From Portulaca oleracea (taxonomy: Eukaryota > Streptophyta > Magnoliopsida > Caryophyllales > Portulacaceae): a stretch of 64,000 bases of DNA. The stretch spans positions 26,266,243 to 26,330,242 of the forward strand of contig CM055872.1 of NCBI GenBank assembly GCA_029582165.1. The letters run 5' to 3'. A program made the translations under genes and the position numbers. The notes under the pieces are model-generated. The model had not been told where the DNA came from, did no database searches, and saw only the letters and a program-made list of their open reading frames with translations. Each line of letters starts with the position of its first letter. Positions within the stretch are counted from its first letter, which is position 1. Of this stretch, positions 12,931 through 24,332 are shown piece after piece.

Positions 12931-13807
12931 TAGACCTGGGCAATGGGTCGGGGACCCGCCCGGCCCGGCCCGGTCCGACCCGAAAAATAGCGGGTCAAGG
13001 TCACATTTTTTGAAGGCGGCCCGGCCCGGCCCGAATAGACCGGGGCCCCGATGAGTAGACGGGCCGGGCTTGGGCCGAGGTTATGTGACTCGGCCCGGCC
13101 CGCGACCCCCTCATACATGTAAATTAAAAAAAAAATACCAACAAAACCCATTACAAATTAGGGTTTTTATGCGCCTGCCTCCAATCCAGTAGGACCAGTA
13201 CTCAGCGCCTCTTCCTCTTTCTTTCAAATTTCAATCTTTCATTCTTTCTGGAATTTCAATCTGCCTCAATTCCCTCAAATTTCTCTCGTCGTGCTCCATC
13301 GCTCGATCGCCTCGGTATTGCACGCTCGCCGACGTGATCGTCCCTTTCTTTCGCCGCTCATCACTTTCTATCGCCGCCGTCGCCGCTGCTCGCTCGTCAG
13401 ACGCTTGCGTCGGTCGCTGCTAGCACTTCGCTCGACACCGACGCTTCCAGATCTTGCCGCTCGGCGTGCTCGTCCCTTTCTCTCGACAGAATCGCTCGAT
13501 TTCAAGTTTTTTTTGTATGTTTGAATTTGAATGTTGAATGTTATATCTAGGTCCCGTGATTCCGTGGTTGTGCGTTATGGAATTAGGTGGTCAATTATGG
13601 TTGAAATCACTTTAAAATGCAAGGAATATTCATATTTTTGTTATCCAGAAAAATCTAGGTTGCATAATTACGGCCACTGACCGCCCACCGGTCGTGGCTT
13701 GGGCCGGACAGCCTGACCCGCTGATCGGGCCGGGCCGGGCTCGGGCCGACGGGTCGCGAATTTTCGGCCCGCCTGACCCGGCCCGGCCCACCCATTGCCC
13801 AGGTCTA
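12931..13807. mobile_element. hAT-type non-autonomous element, TSD GTAAGACC
   Basis: The terminal inverted repeats are TAGACCTGGGCAATGGG and its complement. They are GC-rich inward (CGGCCCGGCCC runs) and flanked by a perfect 8 bp duplication, GTAAGACC, at 12923-12930 and 13808-13815. Eight-base TSDs and TAG...CTA ends fit the hAT superfamily. The 877 bp encode no transposase. It was inserted into the copia element. Confidence 0.9.
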
Positions 13808-14069
13808 GTAAGACCCGAGCGTTCCTCGATTTCTGAGTTTAGACTTTGAAAAGCAAATGATCAACTATTGATTCAACTGAGCTCGGCCAAACATTTTCAG
13901 TTCAATCTCATCGAGTGGCCAATAAGACAACTGTCCATAACAGGGAGGACAATGCCATCTTGTTCAGACACACATTCTCACATTATCCAATTGTAACCCA
14001 GACACTGCCTTTATAGCCTACTGTTACGAAAGGCGTTTGACGTGCTCCAAAGTTACAATAGACCATGTA

Positions 14070-15233
14070 GTGCCTGTTTGGTTTAGCTCTTTTAGAGCTT
14101 TTAAAGATCAAAAGCTGAAATTATGCCAAACATAGAAAATATACAAAATAACTTCCAACTTTTGAAGAGCTAAAAATGGCTCTCACAAGGCAAAAAAGGA
14201 GAAGCTACAATTTTGGGATTCTTGATTGGAATTTTGGACGCTAATATACTGAACTTTTGGGGTATTGGACAATAATGCACTGAACTTTGACTTTGGACGA
14301 TAATGCACTGAACTTTGGGGGGTGTTGAACAATAATGCACTCGAGACAATTTTGACGGTGGCGAACTTGGTGACAATCTTACGTGACAGACCGAGAAGAC
14401 AAATATTTTTGAACCAATTCATTTCCTCCACCCACTACATAGGATTGCCACCAAGTTAGTCATTGCCAAAATCATACTGAGTGCTTTATTGTTCAACACC
14501 CCCCAAAGTACAGTGTATTATTGTCCAAGGTCAAAGTTCAGTGTATTATTGTCCAATACCCCAAAAGTTCAGTATATTAGCATCCAAAATACCTTCTTGA
14601 TTCTATTTCCAGGAAACTTGGGAAAGAATTTAATGATTTTTATTGTATTTCCAAAATTATCCACAATCTTTTCCTTTTATGCCAATTGCAATATATATAT
14701 ATATATATATAGAATTTTAATAGAAGTTGTAGTAAAATTTCCATAGTTTTGTTTTGAGGAAAAAAAATTCTCATAGTTATTTTCTAACGCAATTGATGTT
14801 TATTTACTAATTTTAATTTTATCTGCATAAATGAAACCATTTTTTTAGTGTAATAAATGTCAATGAATTAATTAACTGTATACATTTAGTTTTAATTTAT
14901 TGTCATAACATGTACTTGATGTAAAATTTTACAGAAATAATTAATTTTAAAGTTAACAATATTATGTACTGTAGATAATTCAATAGAAATATACTAGTAT
15001 TAAAAATCATAAAAAAATTTAATAACAAAAGAAATGAATTATTAACAGTAATCATTATAAAAGGGTAATTATTATGGTAATATTAAACAAACACTTGGAA
15101 ATTGTTTCTGATTTTTAAAAGGACTTTTGAAAATACATTTACCAAACACCTAACAATTTCTGTAGAATGAGTTTTTCAGAAACTGTTTCCAAAAAGAAAT
15201 TTTTTAAAAGTTGAAGCTTGGCCAAACATGCAC
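14070..15233. mobile_element. PIF/Harbinger-like non-autonomous element, 3 bp TSD GTA
   Basis: The ends are GTGCCTGTTTGG and CCAAACATGCAC, with AGCTTTTAAAG-type words inward on both sides, and GTA lies outside both ends. The GnGCCTGTTTGG ends and a 3 bp duplication suggest a PIF/Harbinger (Tourist-like) element, although TWA is the more usual target. It contains a nested Mutator-type MITE at 14228-14593. Removing that leaves about 790 bp of AT-rich sequence. Confidence 0.65.
14228..14593. mobile_element. Mutator-type MITE, 366 bp, TSD TTCTTGATT
   Basis: The arms run GGAATTTTGGACGC...GCATCCAAAATACC. Each carries tandem ACTGAACTTTG and GGACAATAATG words. The element is flanked by perfect 9 bp repeats at 14219-14227 and 14594-14602. 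It is non-coding and nested in a PIF-like element that is itself nested in the copia element. A single related arm remains at 36768-36850. Confidence 0.9.
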
Positions 15234-15660
15234 GTAGTCTATGTACTGAACTCAGGATTTAGGAATTTTGAGTAGAGAGAGCTCTTATGACATTCCCAAC
15301 TTAAAGAGCTCCCACTGTGGGTCAGTTCGATAGTTGTTCTCAACAATACCCATGTGATTGATTTATGATGTCATCACATCACCATGATAACGAAACTTGA
15401 TCATCAACTCAATCCTACATGCTAATTGTGTTGATATTATCACTGTTCCTACGTGATAATACAATTAGGAACTAGGTCGACTGTCGACCAAGACTAGCGT
15501 TATCAAGTTCACTAATGGGGTTTCAGAAATCGGACCTCATCCAATTTCCCATTTTGAATTCGCTAATCTTTTTGGACGTTTATATAATTCTAAACTACAA
15601 TTAATTCATGAGCGATTCATGTAAATCTGACTTGTTAATATTCCGGAATATGTTCAATAC

Positions 15661-18600
15661 CTATCGCCCATGCATGACTATCATGCTATAACTACAACAG
15701 GGGTTTAGTACATGATACTTGCAATGAACCTCGCACATATACCATCTCACTAACGACCTTTCATATAGGAAGATATTTTCAGAACTCATGGTTGGATTCA
15801 TAGTGAGCTTTATTTCCTTTGCTTGAGTGATGGCTCCTATCAACAAGGCTCCATTTCTCTCGCAAGGCTAGAAACATCACCCAGTTCTAAAACGAACTTC
15901 ACAATCCTAACAGTTTATGCTACAACTTCTAAAGTCGTGTCATGCTTGTCTTATTTGTAGCGCATGTCATGTTAGGAACTTCTTCCAGCTCACCTCAATA
16001 CCACTCAAACAGATCGTATAATATTCTCTGACCTTTCAGATAATCATATTTCTCTGTCATAAGTGTAGCATCAATGCAACTCTTCACACTTAGCTTTTAT
16101 CAATCACTTTAGATTTAGGACATATCCTTAGTTTTGCTTATACATATACAATGTATATGTTATGTTGGGCTTTGAACATCTCGTGACATACATTTCTCAC
16201 GCCTGAAGCATGAGTTATATGTCTCATCCTTTTTAGATCTTCTGATTGTTTTGGGACAATAAGATTTCCTAAGGATATGCCATGATTTATGAAAATTAAT
16301 CCATTCTCGAAGTGGGTTGAACTATTCAACACCTAGTCAACTTTAATACAAACAATTAAAATCTTTAATCTATCATTATAGATTTTGTCTCCAAGAAAAT
16401 TCTTAGCCCTACCAATCCTTCACTCTAAAACTTATTCCCAACACAACCTCAGTAGACGCAACATGGAAATCTTCCTCTCAGTAGGCAGTATGTCAATCAC
16501 ATAGAATATCAGAAAACGCATTACTCCCACTGAACTTCTTGTAAACACAATATTATCTTTGACACTTCCCAGTATATCAAACTTTCTGATATCCTGGTCA
16601 AGAAGGTCAATGATTCCAACTCCTAGAAGCTTCCTTAAGACCACAGATGGCCTCTTGAAGTTTACAAGTATTTCAACAAAAAAACATTCAGATGTGTCAA
16701 GTACACACCTTCCTTCCAAATCTGATTTTGGAGTCAGTCTTGATGTATATCTTAATGAACCCATGTTTTTCCTTAAAACCCTCCTATGCCTGATGGCTCA
16801 CACCTTCATACAAATCAACTGAGTTCTAAATTTGGTTGCATACATGGAGTCCATTTTAGACCTTATGAAATCTTGATTTGCTAAAGCTTCTTTGATGTAG
16901 GAAGAGTCATTACTTTCTAAAAGTAACATCTCATGCTCATCCATAGAAGATTGATATCTTTGTGGCTGACGGAGTTGTTTACTGACCTTGCTTGGAGTAT
17001 TGTTCATAGCTCATCCTCCTCGACGTTTTGAGGAGCTTCTACTGCCTCAACCTCGTTCTTAATTTTCTGATCAATAGGAAAACTTGAACTTGGATCAAGT
17101 AGCGGAGTTTTAGGTGATGATTATAGTGTTTTGTGTCTCTTGAACTTTGGTAAGTTCAAAAACTCTCTCACTCTTTCTTTTAGAGAATAACATATTCTCT
17201 AAGAAGAAAGCATTTCGAGACACAAACACTTTCCTCTACAACAGTTTGTAGAAGTGATACTCCTTTCTTTCAGAAAAACGGTTTAAGAACCTCTCTTCTC
17301 CATATTATATATGGTGTCTTATCTAGTGCTTCAGATAATCTTTATTCAGTAATTAGAGCTATGGTTAACTGCGTGTATCCCCAAAATGTAACCGACAATG
17401 TTGACTCAACCATCATTGATCGCACCACATCTAATAAGGCGTGATTCCTCCTCTTAGATACATCATTGAGATGTCGTATTCCTAGAGAAGAGAGTTATGA
17501 AACAATTGTACATTCTCTGGAATGGTCAGTGAAATCATGGCTCAAATACTTACTTCCTCTACCTTATTGAAGGGTTTTGATTTTCTTGCCAAGTTGGTTT
17601 CTATACTTCACTTTGAAAATCTTTGAACATTTCAAAGGATTTGGACTTGTGGCATATTAAGTAGATATATCCATATCTACTAAAAATCATCACTGAAAGT
17701 GATGAAATAGTACAATAAACCTTCTTCTAGCACTAGTGCTCATAGGCCCACATACATCAATATGTTTGCATCCTAATAAGTCATTAGCTTGTTCACCAAT
17801 TCCAATAAGAGGCCAGATGATTTTAGTCATCTTACCCATCAGGCATGCTTTTTAAACATTGAACTTCTCAAAGTTTAGGTTTTCCAAAATCTTGCACTAT
17901 GCAGTTTCTGAATGCATTTCTTATCAATATGACTAAGCTTATAGTGCCAGAGTTATGTTTCATTTGAGTCATTTGTTTAAACTCTTGGCTCAACCATTAG
18001 CATCCTTTCGATCTTATCTAGGTTCTCTCATTGTTTCGCCAAGACTACTTCATTTTGGAAATCTTTAAATTATTTTAACATTCCAGCTTCAGATGAATCT
18101 CATAGACATGAATCACCATGCCTTATTTTGTTCATCTTTCAAGAATTGAAGTAATTCATCCCTTGTACTTGTGCACAATTGGACTACATACATCCATATG
18201 TATGAGTGTTTGTAGGCACATTCACCCTTTCTTGTTAAAGGTACAGTCATGCTTTGCAGACATCACATGTTTCAAAGTCTTATCATTCAAAAGTCTATCA
18301 CTGTGACACTTCCGAATGCGCTCTGATTTGCATGACTTAATAGATAGTTACAAGGTTTATATTTGAACATGAGTTATTCCTTTTAAACCTTTTGGTTTCG
18401 ATGTATTGGGTGTGTTTATCCGAGATCCTCTCTCTCTCTGATTGAGAGCAAGAAATCAAATTTCTACTTATAATGAGAACATAGAATAACCTATAAATTT
18501 CTCTTATAAGTCTTGAGGAAATGGATAAACAACCAACTCTTCATAAGGAGCTACAACTAATTGCATGTTCCTATTTGTAGGCTGACTCTCATCTTTCAAA

Positions 18601-18870
18601 GCACATATGCTTTGTTGTATATCCTGCACATTTGCATAAATGCGAGTTTCACAGTCGGTATCTAATACTCAAAGTGGGTTTAATAAGGGTAATGAGTATC
18701 ATATACACACTTGCCTAGAAATGAAATCATATCTCAAGTCTTCCTTATATTTAATCACGCTCCCAGTGTCATACATGATCTGGTTGTTAACCGGTTGCCG
18801 TCATTGGTTGGGTATGTACAACTGTTTGTCCTTACCTTTCACTTAACTTCTTGTCTTTGATAGATTTCTT
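15661..18870 (-). pseudogene. copia pol remnant (protease, integrase, RT, RNase H), heavily broken
   Basis: Reading the minus strand from high to low coordinates, recognisable pieces occur in the standard copia order. A protease-like LDTDCETRIYANVQDI lies near 18660. Integrase-like YFITFSDDF and WLSQHCRLHFGDTRS lie near 17700-17400. An RT start ERYQSSMDEHEMLLLESND-like segment lies at 17007-16800. The RT active-site block FLIFYVIDIL (normally YVDDIL) lies near 16500. Then come NHGISLGNLIVPKQSEDLKR at 16332-16138 and GAITQAKE at about 15840. The second catalytic Asp-containing motif is altered and stops are frequent, so no functional product is expected. Confidence 0.75.
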
Positions 18871-18873
18871 AAA

Positions 18874-19111
18874 GGGTTATTGGATTCTAATAATACGAAC
18901 TTTGGGCCATATAAGACTTAATAATACGAACTTTCGATTTGATTCTTAATAATACGAACTTTGACCCCCTGTTGGCTACAGTAACACGCCACCGAGTTAG
19001 GGTTTTTTTTACTCACCGGTAAAATGACTTGGCAGGCCAGGCATGTGTTCCCTCTTGTTTGACCTTGCTACCTCAGCCATTGACAAAAAAAAATTGTCAT
19101 GTCAGCCACTT

Positions 19112-19158
<47 letters not shown>

Positions 19159-19946
19159 GTTCCATTTCCAGTTTCCAGCCTCTTCTTCATCTTCCTCCCT
19201 CTTTCTCTCTCCTCCGTCTCTCTCTTTTTTCTCTGCAACTTCACCTTCTTCTTCCTTCTTCTTCCATCCTCACCCTCATCCATCTTCACAATCAGACATT
19301 TCATATCCCCTCCTCTCTCCTTCACTCCTCCTATCTCTCTCTTTCTCTCTCCCAAACCTAAAAACAATTGGGCATAAAATAAGTAAACAATTGGGCAGTT
19401 GAAGGGATGTAGAATCAGGAATTATGGTTTCAATTTCATCATGGGTGATGATAAATCGACACCGATGGTGATGGGTAATTCCAGCAGAGATCGAGAACTT
19501 CTGATTCCAGTCGGTGAATCTCTCAATATCAGCGATGGCGATTCTGCTAAACCCTCGTCTTTTGCTTCGTCCTCGCATAATTCTGGACGCGAGGTGATGG
19601 ATTCTGACTGTTTTTGTGATTGATTTTTCTGGGTCGGGGTTGAATTTTTCTGGGTTGTGCTGGATTTGGGGTGTTTTCAGTTTCGATTTTGGGGTTTTGA
19701 TGTGTTTTTGTGATTGGTTCGTTACTTTGATGTGTTTTTGTGATTGGTTCGTTACTTTGCTGGGATTGTTTGGGTTCTGGAGTGAAACTGTGGCAATTTG
19801 GGGAAATGTTTGCAGAGAAAAAAGAGGCTGGAAACTGAAAGAAGAAGGAAGAAGAAGGTGAAGTTGCAGAGAAAAAAAGAGAGAGACAGAGGAGAGAGAA
19901 AGAGGGAGGAAGATGAAGAAGAGGCTGGAAACTGGAAATGGAACGT

Positions 19947-19979
<33 letters not shown>

Positions 19980-20223
19980 GGAAAATAAGTGGTTGACATG
20001 ACATTTTTTTTGGTCAATGGCTGAGGTGGTAAGGTCAAACAAGAGGGAACACATGTCTAGCCTGCCAAGTCATTTTACCGGCGAGTCAAAAAAACCCTAA
20101 CTCGGTGGCGTGTTACTGTAACCAACAGGGGGTCAAAGTTCGTATTATTAAGAATCGAATCGAAAGTTCGTATTATTAAGTCTTATATGGCCCAAAGTTC
20201 GTATTATTAGAATCCAATAACCC
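18874..20223. mobile_element. Mutator-type foldback element, 1350 bp, TSD TTTCTTAAA
   Basis: The arms start GGGTTATTGGATTC and end GAATCCAATAACCC. Perfect 9 bp duplications TTTCTTAAA lie at 18865-18873 and 20224-20232. Each arm begins with three tandem TAATAATACGAACTTT units. These are followed by ACGCCACCGAGTTAGGG, TCATTTTACCGG and a long CT-rich (left) or GA-rich (right) segment including TCTGCAACTTCACC, so the inverted repeats extend over roughly 400 bases. Open frames of up to 242 codons here are CT/GA-repeat artefacts. It is nested in the copia element. Confidence 0.9.
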
Positions 20224-21959
20224 TTTCTTAAATCTTAATTTTCCCTTTCACTCAAAGACTATCTTTGGTTGCCAACCTTTTGGTTAGAAGAGGGATCTGA
20301 GATTTCTTATGTTTTAAAATAGTCAAATTATTTTAAAAAATACGAGTGCCATAATTAGCCCTTATCTAGCTTAACCTAGACTATCTGATTATTGGTTTCA
20401 TATTTATCAACTCTAACTAATTCGATGAACTTGGTTTTGAGTTGGTAATATTGAAATACTTCCTCTAATCTCCAAATATTTTGAAGTTAAAGTCGCATGA
20501 ATACTATAACATTACATGTATCCATTTGGCTTGATTGACCTCTTAATATTGATGCCTAGCTCAATGTTATATCAAAGACATGTTTCTTTTAATCGTCTTG
20601 AAGACAATCTTGCGATGGCAATGCCAATTAAGGAATTGATGTAATTGTTTTTCTCTTTCTCAAGGAGAAAACAATATTTTATTAGTGGTGGATGCTTGAG
20701 TGAAAAAGACATAAGAAATTCTACGAGACAAAAAATTTTCATTTTAGTTATTATTCATCAAAAGAAATTAAACTAATTTTAATTTCAAATCAAAACAGTT
20801 TATTAACTCTCACTTAGTGTTTTAATTTTAACCAAGACCCATGGGCTCAAGTGGACTTTGGCCCAACAAAACTCGAGCCCATGTTACCTTTGGTGGATCA
20901 TTTTATGATCGATCATTCAAAATAACTATTGGCAAGAAATTTGTATCGAATACGATATTTCTCTTCCTCTGCTCTTAACTCAAAACTCTTTTGCTTGCTA
21001 ATTTGAATTGGCCTAACTCCCACACCCTACTTATTAATGATGGATAAATAATTCGCTTTGGATTTCTTTATTTTTCCATCTAAGTGGTGTTTCGATAGGT
21101 TGAGCAATAATTCAAATTTGAGAGTAGATTTTATTATCCTAAGCATGCAATTCTAGGTGAACTCTTTCGAAAAGCATAAAAGGAATAATAAAACAACATA
21201 CTATAACAAATTTAAAGCATAAATAAAACCCTAGTATGACCACCTATACTTAATCAAACTAATTTTAACTAAGCTTTGACAGTCTTCAAGAAACTCGTCT
21301 TGGATTTTGCAGCTTCCTTGGATAGGCTCCCACTTGAGTCAACACCCCTATTGCTGTTGGGCTCCCACTCGACTTGATGTATCCAATTACAACAAATTTA
21401 CAAAGTGGACCTCTTTAAAGAGACCTTACATGAATTAAATAAACTTAACTGAAATTTAAATTTAAACTTAACTCAAGGACGGTATGCAGACCGTATTTCA
21501 CCCAACCCGGTACGCAGGCCGGTAAAACCGACTATCTATGGTCATACTAGAAGCACATGCAAACAGACAATATTGCATAATTATATCAAATATAACACAT
21601 GCTTAAATAACAAATTATAAAGACATATTTAATTGCAACACAACACATATAAGGAAACAAATATTAAATAAGGTTTCCTAAAAAGTTTGCATATTAATAA
21701 AATAAACGAAATTCCAAATTTTATCTTAGTTACCTAAACAGATTTAGGATTTTATTCTTTTACACACAAAATACTCGATTTTCTTAAAATCAAGAAGTCT
21801 AAAAGATACTATATCTCTTAAAGATATTTTAAGTTTCCTAAACTTTACAAAAATAATAGATTTTATGCCCATCAACTGATTTAGTAGTAATAGAATTTAA
21901 TAATTAATTTCTAAAATTAATTTCAAACCCTAAAATACACGAATTCACAAAACTGCTAG

Positions 21960-21997
21960 CAACACGGTCCGTGTTGGATCAACACGGTCCGTGTTGC
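21960..21997. promoter_or_regulatory. two tandem AACACGGTCCGTGTT palindromes
   Basis: Two near-identical copies of the odd-length palindrome AACACGGTCCGTGTT are separated by GGATC. The same word, intact or with one change, recurs in both LTRs (12529-12546, 12578-12597, 23699-23716 and 23751-23798). A protein-binding role is inference only. Confidence 0.4.
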
Positions 21998-22080
21998 TTC
22001 CCAGTATTGGTCAATTTCGTGAATGAAAAACTTAAATAAAATTATCAAAACGTATCGAATTTAAGAGTTTCATATCAAAG

Positions 22081-22780
22081 TGTTATCTAATAACCCAAAA
22101 TGAAAATTTTCCATAATTTTAACAATTTTCAATAGATTGTAAAATTTTAGGGAATTAAACCTTTTAATTCTCCGTTTAAGAAGAAAATAAATAAGAATAG
22201 TCCGATAAGTTTAAAAATCAAATTTTATAATTTTCTCATACATTAGGTTCATCCAATATGCTACTATAAAAATTTCATATTTTTATCAAATTTCAAAAAT
22301 TAGAAAAAAAAATCATAAAAGTAAACAGTTATACTTCGCTGTTAATCTGAAATTTAAAGGAAAATTAGTTAACGATTTAGAAAATTCACGAAAATTTTAT
22401 CCTTAACAGAATGGTTACCCAGTAACCTACTCTTAAATTTTCAGAAACTTTGCAAAATTCTATAAATTTACAAAATTCAGAGAAGTAACAAATTTATTTC
22501 TCTCGGATTTGAAAATCTAAATTATAAAAATACAATTTAATCGGATAAATTAACGAAATTTTTTTTCCCTAAAAGTATGGTTATCCAGTAACCTACTGAA
22601 AAACTTTCAGAAGTTTTACAAATTTCTACAAATTTATAAAATTCAGATAATTAAACGATTTTTATTTCTCTTCAGATCTGAAAACTCAATTAAAAATCCA
22701 TTTTAATTGGGAAAAATCTACAAAAATTATGAAAGTCCAAAATACTTCCAGACACCTCCAGTAAAAATTTCAGAAATTTT
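22081..22780. repeat. diverged tandem repeats of about 160 bp in the copia leader
   Basis: The word GGTTAnCCAGTAACCTAC followed by TTTCAGAAnTTTnCAAA occurs at 22413 and 22579 (period 166). Weaker copies begin at about 22081 and 22237, and near 22735. All are followed by an AATTCAGAnAA and TTTCTCTTCAGATCTGAAAA-like tail. Confidence 0.55.
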
Positions 22781-23214
22781 CGAATTGGTTTGATATTTTA
22801 TTTCATTTTTCTTTAAATTTACTTTAAATAAACTAAATTAGAAAATAATTTTACAAAATCCTATTTTGCGAATTTTGACCTATTTCATGTATTGCCTACT
22901 GTTTAACAATATTAAACATGATTGTTTCTAAAACATTCAAAATTAAATCAAGTTCATGCAATATTTAACAATTAAACAAACATAAAATTGATTAATTCAA
23001 GACAATAAGAAATAAACAATAACAAAGCATGAAAGTTTACAATAAAATTTCAGATTTACTATCATGAATAATAAAGATTAAAACTTTCATAAAGTTTCAA
23101 AATTTTAGGCATAAATCTACTCTAGCATATTCATAATATAATTCAACTATTGACAAAATTACTTATGAATTCAAGTACAATACTTTAGCATGCAATTGGT
23201 GGCTCTGATACCAC

Positions 23215-24033
23215 TATTAGGTTTTAGGTTATCTATTTCCTTAACAGATACAGATTGATTGGCGGAATATTCATAACAATTATAAACAATTAATCACTAC
23301 AATTGCAGAGGCTTTATTAATTATACCTGATTGCTAATTCCGGCTGAAGAAGATGTTGACCTTCGAGATTCCAATGCTGAAATCCTCCATTGAAAAGTCC
23401 ACGCAGCACTCCGGGAACCCGATTGCTAGATCGACCCGATCGAGACGAATCTCAATCTAAGATGTATGTATTTGGTATATGAGAATGTTTCGGGAAACAG
23501 AGAATGTTTCCGGAAACAAGAACTGCAAACTAAAAGAGAGAGGAACTCAGGAAATCACCCTGGTATCTCTAAGAGTCTTAGGTAGTTGGTGTGGAATAAT
23601 CTCTCACAGAGACCCCTTTATATAGTGATTAGATAACCTAGGAGAGGGCACAAAACCCTAAAGGGTTGACTTAACGCCACGGCGCACTTCTCAGGCCCAA
23701 CACGGTTCGTGTTGGTCTCCAGAAAGCCCATTAACTTGGCCCATGGACACCATGGACCGTGTTAGATCAACACGGTCCGTGCAGTTTGGTCCGTGTTGGG
23801 CTGATTTCTCACAGAAATCAGTTCCCAACATTTCTAAACATAATACAATATTACTTAGGTTACATACATTGTTCCAGGGTACTGACTTGTGTGACCCAGT
23901 AGGACCAAATAATATAGTTGTAATTAAACACATTTAATTACTAATTATAGAGGTCTCTACCAAGACATATAATTGTTATATTACTTTGGTTTAATCTCCG
24001 TGTATATTGAACATTGTCGGGACATTCCTAACA
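23215..24033 (-). repeat. 5' LTR of the copia element
   Basis: The 819 bp partner of 12042-12829. Its inner end has TATTAGG where the other LTR has TGTTAGG, a mutated terminal dinucleotide. It contains an additional AACACGGTCCGTG half compared with the left LTR. Confidence 0.92.
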
Positions 24034-24332
24034 GTTCCCTCGTGCTTATCACGAGTTACTAGAAAGGAGACCCAATTTTTGGGTTATTCCTGGCAAGACA
24101 AGATGGGAGGAGTCTCTAATACTTAATTACCTAAAAAAAACTATAAATTTTGCACAAACATACACGATAGAAATAGATGCTAGATTGTTTCATTACTACT
24201 TCCACACATATACAATGGTAATCAATCCATTCCCCTTCGCTTCAAGTTATCACCAAGCTGCAACGCAACATGATAGCACTTCTAAAAGAGGAATTCGCAC
24301 CTAGGAGGAATGTTAAGATGCAAAAACTTTTT
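24034..24332 (-). pseudogene. LINE remnant, zf-RVT part split by the copia insertion
   Basis: On the minus strand the frame reads NLKRRGMD, then LPLYMCGSSNETI, then HLFLSCMFVQNL. This matches the zinc-binding region found downstream of plant LINE reverse transcriptases (RRG...C..C....ET..HLF..C). Stops interrupt it. Joined across the copia element (TSD GTTCC), it runs into the RNase H-like part at 11240-12036. Confidence 0.6.

Larger units (their letters stand above)
20233..23200. other. copia internal region: gag remnant and long AT-rich leader
   Basis: This is the 5' part of the copia internal region on the minus strand. No intact frame exists. From about 21500 to 23200 it is an AT-rich leader without coding potential. 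It carries a double AACACGGTCCGTGTT palindrome at 21960-21997 and, at about 22081-22780, diverged tandem units spaced at about 160 bp. Confidence 0.6.
12042..24033 (-). mobile_element. Ty1/copia LTR retrotransposon, degenerate, 12.0 kb, TSD GTTCC
   Basis: Direct LTRs lie at 12042-12829 and 23215-24033, and the element is flanked by GTTCC at 12037-12041 and 24034-24038. The minus strand is sense: the primer-binding site TGGTATCAGAGCC (initiator Met tRNA type) is complementary to 23201-23213 next to the right-hand (5') LTR. The polypurine tract AAGTGGGAGA lies at 12831-12840 beside the left-hand (3') LTR. The pol region is full of stops. The internal region is enlarged by at least three later insertions (12931-13807, 14070-15233 and 18874-20223). 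Confidence 0.93.

Noticed and set aside
19029..20054. Several open frames of 70-242 codons on both strands
   Set aside because: They run through CT/GA microsatellite and inverted arms of a Mutator-type element; Ser/Leu-rich or Arg/Glu-rich composition explains them.
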